A stretch of 64,000 nucleotides of DNA from the NCBI RefSeq assembly GCF_004022485.1, contig NZ_CP034951.1, positions 1,426,001-1,490,000 of the forward strand. The letters run 5' to 3'. Shown here in pieces: positions 45,950 through 52,083 of the stretch (position 1 is the first letter of the stretch; each line of letters begins with the position of its first letter). The notes beneath the pieces are model-generated. The model did no database searches. It had not been told where the DNA came from and was given only the letters and a program-made list of their open reading frames with translations. Source of the DNA: Aequorivita sp. H23M31. Its GTDB lineage: Bacteria > Bacteroidota > Bacteroidia > Flavobacteriales > Flavobacteriaceae. Position numbers and translations under genes: made by a program.

Positions 45950-46393
45950 ATGATTATGCAAGCAACAAAAAAACAAAAACAGCTAATCCACCTTAACACG
46001 CCTAACCGCGACATCAAAGAGGAATTTGTACAGTGGGCCACCGGAAGCGTGGAAAAGACCAGCACCAACGACCTCAGTTTTGAACAGGCCAACGAGATCA
46101 TCAAGAAGCTAGGCAAACAGCCAGTAAAAGTCACCAAGGAAGATTCTCCCATGTTCTGGGGCTATTTTGACCGAAGCAACAAACAGCACCTACAGATCCA
46201 AAGCCTCTTGCACCAGATCAAATGGACAATGGCGAACACCAAATATGGACGAGTCCCGGATCTAGCACGTTTCGGTTCTTGGTTGCAAAGCGATAGGAGT
46301 CCAGTTAGGAAGCCACTTAAAAAAATGACCCCTGCCGAATGCAGTAAGATAATAAATGCCTTGAATGGCATTTTAAAAACTTTGTATAAATGA
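45950..46393 (+). CDS. GemA/Gp16-like phage protein (DUF1018-type)
   Basis: 147 residues. The order of elements (KKQKQLIHLN at the start, a FEQANEIIKKLG helix, then FGSWLQSDRSPVRKPLKKMT and AECSKIINALN) resembles the GemA/gp16 family of Mu-like phages. Mu GemA affects host gene expression and supercoiling-related functions; the exact role here is unknown. It couples by 4 bp to the next gene. Confidence 0.6.
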   Translation: MIMQATKKQKQLIHLNTPNRDIKEEFVQWATGSVEKTSTNDLSFEQANEIIKKLGKQPVKVTKEDSPMFWGYFDRSNKQHLQIQSLLHQIKWTMANTKYGRVPDLARFGSWLQSDRSPVRKPLKKMTPAECSKIINALNGILKTLYK

Positions 46394-46719
46394 AAACAAT
46401 CAATTTCTCCTACAACTGGAATAACAAACTCGAGTGTAAAGCCTACACCACGCTACGTTTAGAAAATCCATCAAAATACAAAGTTGGCGAAGTGTACGAC
46501 GTAACACTCAAAGACGAAGTGCTCCACACCGCCACTATTGTCGATATTAAGATACTCCGTCTCGATCAACTGAACGATTACATCGCGTACCTGGACACTG
46601 GGTATAATTTGGATGAATGCCGTAACATAATAAAGCGCATGTATTCCAAAGTCGATTTTTCAACAAAGAAGCTCGCCTTCATATTATTAAGGAAACAGGA
46701 ATTTTTAAACGAGAAATAA
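46390..46719 (+). CDS. Phage protein, possibly ASCH/PUA-like (109 aa)
   Basis: 109 residues. The block AYTTLRLENPSKYKVGEVYDVTL resembles the start of ASCH/PUA-like beta-barrel domains, in which a small barrel binds RNA or nucleotides. The match is weak and only by eye. Overlaps neighbours by 4 bp and 1 bp, so it is part of a tightly coupled operon. Confidence 0.5.
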   Translation: MKTINFSYNWNNKLECKAYTTLRLENPSKYKVGEVYDVTLKDEVLHTATIVDIKILRLDQLNDYIAYLDTGYNLDECRNIIKRMYSKVDFSTKKLAFILLRKQEFLNEK

Positions 46720-46862
46720 TGATCGTATTACACCCCTGCACTCATCCGACAGAAGCCCACGCAATTATAGGCGTTGAAACCATACTAAACTGCGAAACCA
46801 CAGTGGTTATTTGCACGCTTTGCAAAGAAAAATTAACCGAACCTGAAACTGATTGTAGATAA
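46719..46862 (+). CDS. Small Cys-rich phage protein (47 aa)
   Basis: ATG at 46719 overlaps the previous stop by 1 bp (TAATG) and the frame ends at TAA 46862. 47 residues with several Cys, including CTLC (CxxC), and HPCTH near the start: a possible zinc finger. No family recognised. Confidence 0.45.
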   Translation: MIVLHPCTHPTEAHAIIGVETILNCETTVVICTLCKEKLTEPETDCR

Positions 46863-46864
46863 TA

Positions 46865-47050
46865 ATGCACGAAACCATTCACATAGAGCCATCCCTAACT
46901 ACCCCGAATACCTGGTTCCTGTTCCGGGAGGACGGAACAGAGCTTAAGGTGTGGCTCTATCAGGATGAACTTATGAGCAAACGGCAATTATCCAAAGCCG
47001 AGACTGCCTTTCTAAATGAAATGATAAAACCTTCTAAAATCAATATATGA
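46865..47050 (+). CDS. Small phage protein (61 aa), unknown
   Basis: 61 residues starting MHETIHIEPSLTTPNTWFLF. The C-terminal half KRQLSKAETAFLNEMIK resembles a segment in the 151-residue protein encoded just downstream (KPLTKSQLDFLFVQQKF), suggesting they are related. Overlaps the next gene by 4 bp. Confidence 0.5.
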   Translation: MHETIHIEPSLTTPNTWFLFREDGTELKVWLYQDELMSKRQLSKAETAFLNEMIKPSKINI

Positions 47051-47373
47051 ACAATTACGATATAACATTGAAAGTTACCGCCGAGCAACTGCTGTCCGCA
47101 TTCGAAATTTTAAACAATGAACCGCCAGCACTTGGCTTATACGACAGCAAGGATCAAAAAAGAATGAAACACTTTTACAGTTTGTGGGCGGATTTGCGGA
47201 AAAAGGTAGCCCAAAAACATCTAGCTATTGATGGGAAAAAGAAACCAAGCAATTTCAAGTTGAAGTATTACCAAGCCTTTACACTGCACCAGATATTGGG
47301 TGTGTATGGCTTCCAGAACTTCCACCTCTCAGCCCAACAGCTGTTTGACCAATTAGACCAAAAACTATCCTAA
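47047..47373 (+). CDS. Phage protein, unknown (108 aa)
   Basis: 108 residues, soluble, helical, basic. No recognised family. It overlaps both neighbours (4 bp and 1 bp). Confidence 0.55.
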   Translation: MNNYDITLKVTAEQLLSAFEILNNEPPALGLYDSKDQKRMKHFYSLWADLRKKVAQKHLAIDGKKKPSNFKLKYYQAFTLHQILGVYGFQNFHLSAQQLFDQLDQKLS

Positions 47374-47828
47374 TGGAAAACTGCACCACATACACCGTAA
47401 CGCACAAAAACGCCAACATCCTTTGGGTCTTTAAATATGATTTAAAAGGCAATTTAAAGGCGTTTGAAATCCAAGATAAGCCGCTCACAAAATCACAGCT
47501 CGACTTTCTATTTGTGCAGCAGAAATTCCCAATGAACGAAACCCAAATGAAAGAAACTTGGCTTAAACAAAAAAAATCGGAGTTTGAAATTACCATTGGC
47601 GAGCCTGATCTGTCGTTTGAATTCTTTTGGCAATCATTTGACCATAAAATAAAGAAAATCGATGCCGAGCGTACATGGAATAAATTGTCAAGAAAAGACC
47701 GGATTAACGCACTAAACTACATACAAGTTTATGACAACTATCTAGCCAGAAAGCACGTAGATAAAGCCAATCCCTACCGTTATTTAAACAAACGCTATTG
47801 GGAAGACAATCATGCATCAATTCACTAA
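47373..47828 (+). CDS. Phage protein, unknown (151 aa)
   Basis: 151 residues. The N-terminal 55 residues resemble the 61-residue protein encoded upstream; the C-terminal half (WNKLSRKDRINALNYIQVYD, then NPYRYLNKRYWED) looks like the end segment of phage replication-initiation or DnaT-like proteins. The assignment is tentative. Confidence 0.55.
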   Translation: MENCTTYTVTHKNANILWVFKYDLKGNLKAFEIQDKPLTKSQLDFLFVQQKFPMNETQMKETWLKQKKSEFEITIGEPDLSFEFFWQSFDHKIKKIDAERTWNKLSRKDRINALNYIQVYDNYLARKHVDKANPYRYLNKRYWEDNHASIH

Positions 47829-47849
47829 TGCCAACTAAACCAAAACCAA

Positions 47850-48200
47850 ATGAAAATAACAAAAGAAACCCTAACCAAAGATGCCAAAGAACTAGGTATT
47901 AAGCCAGAATTATACATCTCCTGGACGCAGTATAACAACTTCATCTTTACCCGCAATAAAAATGACAAATCCATTCAGTATAAATGGAAAGACAATGAGC
48001 ACTCCATAAAAGGTTTGACCGTTAAGATCAACTTTATAAACAATGAGTATCTGAGTTTTGAAATAGAAAAAAACTGGAAAGAAGATCTTCTTTCAATGCG
48101 CCTATTTCCGTTTACAGAAAACAACGCCGCTGCGGTCTATGTAATTATGATAGCAGCTATTGAGCAGTATGTAAAAAACACTAAATCCAAAACAAAATGA
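47850..48200 (+). CDS. Phage protein, unknown (116 aa)
   Basis: 116 residues, beta-rich with a C-terminal helix, no Cys cluster or membrane segment. Overlaps the next gene by 4 bp. No family recognised. Confidence 0.55.
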   Translation: MKITKETLTKDAKELGIKPELYISWTQYNNFIFTRNKNDKSIQYKWKDNEHSIKGLTVKINFINNEYLSFEIEKNWKEDLLSMRLFPFTENNAAAVYVIMIAAIEQYVKNTKSKTK

Positions 48201-48457
48201 ATCAATTCGACCTAGATCACCAATACAGCCTCTACCTAAAGCGTAGCGGTTTAAAAGAAGCAGCAATGCACGAAGTACAACGCATAGAAACCAAACGCGC
48301 CTTTTTTGGAGCCTGTGGCCAAATGCTCCTCCTTCTCCGCGACGATCTTGGCGGAATGGAAGACGAAGACCGAGCCGTAGCAACTATGCACGACATGGTA
48401 ATACAATGCGAACAGTTCTGGAAAGACCAACTGGGAATTAAAACAGTAATGAAATGA
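48197..48457 (+). CDS. Phage protein, unknown (86 aa)
   Basis: 86 residues, strongly helical (KRSGLKEAAMHEVQRIETKR). Overlaps both neighbours by 4 bp, so it is in the same coupled operon. No family recognised. Confidence 0.55.
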   Translation: MNQFDLDHQYSLYLKRSGLKEAAMHEVQRIETKRAFFGACGQMLLLLRDDLGGMEDEDRAVATMHDMVIQCEQFWKDQLGIKTVMK

Positions 48458-48666
48458 GCCAAAGTAAAAAACAATCCCTCCTAGAGGCCATTACAAACAC
48501 CGCTGTTGGCTTTGGTATCTCGTTGCTTTCCATCTTTATCATTCTTCCTGTGCTTGGTATAGAAAGCACGGCAAGTAAGAACGTGGTCATTACACTTTAT
48601 TTTACGGTAATAAGTATTGTAAGAGGCTATGTTCTAAGACGGGTTTTTAATCGGATCCGAAGATGA
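48454..48666 (+). CDS. DUF7220-like small membrane protein
   Basis: 70 residues with two predicted transmembrane helices (about 12-32 and 45-60). The wording EAITNTAVGFGISLLSIFII and the terminal VISIVRGYVLRRVF match the DUF7220 family found in many phages. Function unknown. It is the last gene of the early operon before the AT-rich cargo. Confidence 0.75.
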   Translation: MSQSKKQSLLEAITNTAVGFGISLLSIFIILPVLGIESTASKNVVITLYFTVISIVRGYVLRRVFNRIRR

Positions 48667-48730
48667 AAATGATTAGGAAATGAATTTGAAGTTCATATAT
48701 TTAACAATTATTAACTAAACAATTACAATT

Positions 48731-49681
48731 ATGAATAAACTATATGTTTTAATCGTGTTTCTCCTTCCTATAATTGCTCTTTCTCAACAACCAAAAATCT
48801 CCCCTTATTATCCTGATAATCCAAATTTTGAAAGACATCAAACACAATTCACTTATTTTGATTTGAATTATGTAAACTTTCGTGTTCAAAATTATTTAGA
48901 GAAAAACAGTGGTATGGTTCTTATGGACACAAAATTTAATCTTAAAGATGGTCATGGAATAGCTGAATTCATTTATAAAGAAAGTATGGTTATAGGTTCA
49001 AATAGAAAACCATACACGCTTCATTTTAATTATACAGTTGCTCCTATTGAAAATGATCTTGTTATAACAAAGTGCAAGATAACCGGACAAGTAGATAAAT
49101 TAATTGCATTTTATGTAGGATTTTGGAAAACATCTCTGCAGTTTGATGAGATAAAAAGACGAAAAGAGGTTTACAATCATTATTTGCAAGATAGAGTTTC
49201 ATTTTTCTTCAACAATGGCAATCCTTATGTCATTATTGAAAACGAGACATCAATCGATTTTCAAAAGTTTAAAGAAGAATATGAAATGAAGAAAACGGCT
49301 GAAGAAAAGAGATTATTAGAATTGGAAAAAGAAAAGAAATTAAAAGCTCAACAAAAACAGGAACAGCTTGAAATTGACAGAAAACAACAAGCTGAAAAAG
49401 ATAAACAAGCCGAAGAAAAAAGACAAAAACAATTAAACACAAAGGTTCTTAATTCTTCAGTAACAATAGAAAAAAAGAAAAACAAACTTCAGTTTCAAGG
49501 AAAGGTTTCTGATGGCTTTTTGCAAGATGTTGAAGAATTTTTAAAAGATAAGGAAAATGGCACATACTTGTTGCAAGTATCGACAACTTATGAATATGAA
49601 GTTGAAATTAAAAACGATTTTAGAATTTATCGTTATACTCCCCCAAAGAATCTGAAGAATACAATCTTGAATAGGTTTTAA
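48731..49681 (+). CDS. Secreted coiled-coil protein of unknown function (cargo gene 1)
   Basis: 316 residues. An N-terminal signal peptide (about 1-18, KLYVLIVFLLPIIALS) is followed by a beta-rich domain (about 20-190), a highly charged coiled coil (about 195-245, EEKRLLELEKEKKLKAQQK) and a C-terminal region of about 70 residues. The base composition is visibly AT-richer than the phage genes on both sides, pointing to separate acquisition. No family recognised. It is followed 16 bp later by an HNH-nuclease gene and the two probably form one unit. Confidence 0.7.
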   Translation: MNKLYVLIVFLLPIIALSQQPKISPYYPDNPNFERHQTQFTYFDLNYVNFRVQNYLEKNSGMVLMDTKFNLKDGHGIAEFIYKESMVIGSNRKPYTLHFNYTVAPIENDLVITKCKITGQVDKLIAFYVGFWKTSLQFDEIKRRKEVYNHYLQDRVSFFFNNGNPYVIIENETSIDFQKFKEEYEMKKTAEEKRLLELEKEKKLKAQQKQEQLEIDRKQQAEKDKQAEEKRQKQLNTKVLNSSVTIEKKKNKLQFQGKVSDGFLQDVEEFLKDKENGTYLLQVSTTYEYEVEIKNDFRIYRYTPPKNLKNTILNRF

Positions 49682-49697
49682 TTGATATTTTCTCACT

Positions 49698-50456
49698 ATG
49701 TCCACATCTTTACCAAAAAATGATTTAGAGCTTCATCAAGCCTTTGGAATAATTTTGTCTATCGAAAGTTTCAGTGATTATATAATTGACATAACCGAAC
49801 TGATATATAATAATGAGCTTAACAGAGAAAGCATCCAAAAAGTACTTGATGAACATAAAATCAAGAAAATTGAGAATATAAAAGAAGAACTTATTGACCT
49901 TTTAATCGTTTATATTAACTTGATTTTGAATGACCATATTATTTCCGAAAACGAAAAATTTAATGTTGAACTTCTAAAAAAACACTTCAAAATAAAAGAA
50001 GGCGATTTTTACTCTCTGCGATATCAAGAAATCGAGGATATTTTATTCCGGCAGTTTGGAAGAATTTACTCAGACAATAAAATAGATAAAGAAGAGGCTG
50101 TTCATAAAGTCGTTTTACAAGGATTATTCAATTTGAGTTATGACCAATTTGAGGAATTTCAAGAAAATGAAATTCGTCGAGCCATAGAACAGGGAGCTGA
50201 TATTGCTAATCTTGATACTGCAAAACTTCCCAAATTTTCAAATATGTTAAATAGTCCGGTAAGCAGACATATTTTACAACAAGTAAAAGATTTGGTTTGG
50301 AACAGAGATAATGGTAAATGTCGAGAATGTGGTAGCAATGAACAACTTGAATTTGATCATATAATTCCTTTTGCAAAGGGAGGTTCTAATACTTATAGAA
50401 ATATTCAATTGCTTTGTGAACCTTGTAACAGGATAAAATCGGATAAAATTGGATGA
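49698..50456 (+). CDS. HNH endonuclease with helical N-terminal domain (cargo gene 2)
   Basis: 252 residues. The C-terminal HNH domain is complete (about 197-252): CRECGSNEQLEFDHIIPFAK, then CEPCNRIKSDK, with two CxxC zinc pairs and the catalytic DH. The N-terminal 190 residues are helical and resemble a TerB-like region by eye, with acidic helices. AT-rich like its partner. It is followed by a strong terminator. Phage HNH proteins may act in packaging, but the isolated position and composition fit an accessory (defence or exclusion) gene; this is inference. Confidence 0.75.
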   Translation: MSTSLPKNDLELHQAFGIILSIESFSDYIIDITELIYNNELNRESIQKVLDEHKIKKIENIKEELIDLLIVYINLILNDHIISENEKFNVELLKKHFKIKEGDFYSLRYQEIEDILFRQFGRIYSDNKIDKEEAVHKVVLQGLFNLSYDQFEEFQENEIRRAIEQGADIANLDTAKLPKFSNMLNSPVSRHILQQVKDLVWNRDNGKCRECGSNEQLEFDHIIPFAKGGSNTYRNIQLLCEPCNRIKSDKIG

Positions 50457-50483
50457 GATACTTAAATCTGTTAATTTCAACAT

Positions 50484-50508
50484 CCCCCGCCCAAGTGGCG
50501 GGTTTTTT
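50484..50508 (+). terminator. Rho-independent terminator after the cargo genes
   Basis: CCCGCC (50486-50491) pairs with GGCGGG (50497-50502), followed by six T residues. It closes the early/cargo transcription unit. Confidence 0.85.
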
Positions 50509-50572
50509 ATTGTTCAAATCCCTGTTAATAACCCACACTTGGGCGCTTATGTTAAATTATAGATAAAATTTA

Positions 50573-50580
50573 TATCTTTG
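50573..50580 (+). promoter_or_regulatory. Promoter -7 box with start codon 5 bp downstream
   Basis: TATCTTTG matches TAnnTTTG. The ATG of the 64-residue gene begins only 5 bp after it, so transcription would start at or beside the ATG, suggesting a leaderless mRNA or a different true start. Confidence 0.5.
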
Positions 50581-50584
50581 GCGT

Positions 50585-50779
50585 ATGCCCCATAACCATC
50601 GGAAGAAGAACACCCAAGCCCTGTACCGTGCCGTGCGGGAAGACTATGCCCAGCTAAGCAAGCAGGACGACAAGTACGGGTGCCGCAAGTTTACCGATGC
50701 CTATATCTTCAAGATTTTGTCTGCCCGTTATTTCCGCTCGCCCAAGACCATCGAGAACATTGTTTTTTACCGCGTTTAG
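50585..50779 (+). CDS. Small phage protein (64 aa), unknown
   Basis: 64 residues, basic, with KYGCRKFTDAYIFKILSARY and FRSPKTIENIVFYRV. It resembles small proteins seen near the middle regions of phages, perhaps a DNA-binding regulator, but no family was recognised. It ends in a 4-bp convergent overlap with the minus-strand structural gene. It may be the Mor/C-position regulator by location (inference). Confidence 0.55.
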   Translation: MPHNHRKKNTQALYRAVREDYAQLSKQDDKYGCRKFTDAYIFKILSARYFRSPKTIENIVFYRV

Positions 50780-51279
50780 AGCTGTACGTCGTAAGGTTGT
50801 ACCTCCACGTCCTTAAACCCGCCTTCTTCATATACTTTTTGTGCGCTATAGTCCATAAGCGTAGCCTCATAGGTAATGCTCCACAGGTTGCCACTGCCGC
50901 CGGTGTCCACCGGGCTGTAGCTCACCCTGCGCATACTGCTGTAGTTGTCGCCCCCACTGCCGTGCAGGGTCTGGTTGAGCTGGTCCATAATGTCCAGGAA
51001 GTCCAGGGCGTCCTGTTGGTTGTAAGCTCCCTTGAAGGTATCGAGAAAAGTCTCGTAAAACACAAATACGTCCACCTGGGCGGTTACGTTCTGTACCTTT
51101 TTGCCCAGGTCGGCCATTTGGTTGCTCCTAAAAGCAAGAAAGACCGCTGGGGTGGGGAACGGGTGTTCGTCCTCCAGGTTATATACCTGCGAGTTCCACA
51201 GATCGACCCACTTTAGCTGTGGCACGTGGGCGGTTATCTTGTCTGCCAGTTCTTTGTAGAGTTCTTTAAAGTTTTGCAT
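50776..51279 (-). CDS. Phage structural protein, unknown (tail/head completion position)
   Basis: About 167 residues from ATG at 51279. Blocks include FPTPAVFLAFRSNQMADL and VTAQVDVFVFYETF, a pattern found in tail-terminator or neck proteins of Mu-like phages. It is downstream of the virion morphogenesis gene on the minus strand, the place where Mu-type phages keep tail completion genes. The function is inferred from position. Confidence 0.6.
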   Translation of the reverse strand: MQNFKELYKELADKITAHVPQLKWVDLWNSQVYNLEDEHPFPTPAVFLAFRSNQMADLGKKVQNVTAQVDVFVFYETFLDTFKGAYNQQDALDFLDIMDQLNQTLHGSGGDNYSSMRRVSYSPVDTGGSGNLWSITYEATLMDYSAQKVYEEGGFKDVEVQPYDVQL

Positions 51280-51318
51280 AGGTGTAATGGTTTTGCCCCC
51301 AAGCCCCAAAAAGGGAGC

Positions 51319-51810
51319 TTAGGAATTTGTGAAACGTTGTTTAATCTGTGCTATGAGCCATTGGTCCAGGTTGTCCATCATCTGTTGGCTCTCGCCCATA
51401 AACTGGCGCTGTTTGTACTGGGTGTCCATCTTTCGGGTGTGGGGCTGCACCTGCTCCCTTTTGCCGTTCCGCACCCTGTGGAAGCCCCGCACGTTCTGTA
51501 CCGCCCGTACCCGTAGGCCATAGTTGTGCACGGCGGCATAGGGCACGTGTGTGCCAAAGGTTACGGTGGTCTCGTCTTCCTTTAAAATGCCGATGCTCTT
51601 CCGCAAAAAGGTGGTGTCTATCAGGACGGCCCTTCCCGGGCTTCGGTCTGGGTCGCGTTTGTCCCACGCCTTGAAGGCGGCGTCTGTAAACCCTTGGTTC
51701 TGGAAGCTATCGTCAAACCACCGCAGGCAGTAAACCTTTGCGTGGCGGCGCATATCGGCTTTCAGTTTGTCCGCCACTGCGAGAAAGTCGGGGGCTTTGA
51801 AGTTTTTCAT
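51319..51810 (-). CDS. Phage virion morphogenesis protein (gpG-like)
   Basis: 163 residues. SIGILKEDETTVTFGTHVPY followed by AAVHNYG is typical of phage virion morphogenesis (Mu gpG-like) proteins, which take part in head-tail joining. The basic C-terminal tail (RKMDTQYKQRQFMGESQQ) also fits. It lies 40 bp from the next minus-strand gene, after a 250-bp spacer that separates it from the MuF gene. Confidence 0.75.
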   Translation of the reverse strand: MKNFKAPDFLAVADKLKADMRRHAKVYCLRWFDDSFQNQGFTDAAFKAWDKRDPDRSPGRAVLIDTTFLRKSIGILKEDETTVTFGTHVPYAAVHNYGLRVRAVQNVRGFHRVRNGKREQVQPHTRKMDTQYKQRQFMGESQQMMDNLDQWLIAQIKQRFTNS

Positions 51811-51861
51811 CGGTTATCCGTTAAGCTGTTCGTTAAAGATATTCATATTTAAAAAGTTTTG

Positions 51862-51869
51862 TATATTTG
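51862..51869 (+). promoter_or_regulatory. Promoter -7 box of candidate small RNA 1
   Basis: TATATTTG fits the -7 consensus and lies in a 26-bp sequence (ATATTTAAAAAGTTTTGTAT and TTTGT) that is nearly repeated at 51985-52009. It reads against the flanking structural genes. Confidence 0.5.
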
Positions 51870-51873
51870 TGCT

Positions 51874-51944
51874 TCTAGTCAGACCCTCGGTTAGTCCCTT
51901 GGTGTGGACACTACAGGAAAGCAGGCTTTTAGTCTGCTTTTTTT
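51874..51944 (+). ncRNA. Candidate small RNA 1 with terminator
   Basis: From the promoter at 51862-51869 a transcript of about 71 nt would end at a terminator whose stem is AAAGCAG (51918-51924) with CTGCTTT (51934-51940) and a T run. It encodes no plausible peptide. It lies between the MuF-toxin gene and gpG, antisense to the operon direction. Start and expression are inferred. Confidence 0.4.
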
Positions 51945-52000
51945 CGTATATAATGTTTGATGGTCTTTAAAGTTTTGTTTCGCCATATTTAAAAGTTTTG

Positions 52001-52008
52001 TATATTTG
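52001..52008 (+). promoter_or_regulatory. Promoter -7 box of candidate small RNA 2
   Basis: TATATTTG in the second copy of the promoter repeat (51984-52009), about 139 bp downstream of the first. Same orientation. Confidence 0.5.
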
Positions 52009-52012
52009 TATT

Positions 52013-52083
52013 TCGGAGCGCGAGGTCAAATTCAAGCTCCACACTAGAATCCGGATCATTTATGGTTCGGATTTTAGCTTTTT
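52013..52083 (+). ncRNA. Candidate small RNA 2, antisense to the 3' end of the MuF-toxin gene
   Basis: A transcript of about 71 nt from the second promoter would end at a hairpin with AATCCGGATC (52048-52057) and GGTTCGGATT (52064-52073), followed by a T-rich tail. Its last 24 nt are complementary to the final codons of the MuF-toxin mRNA. This raises the possibility of an antisense RNA regulating the toxin end of the message; it is unproven. Confidence 0.4.
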
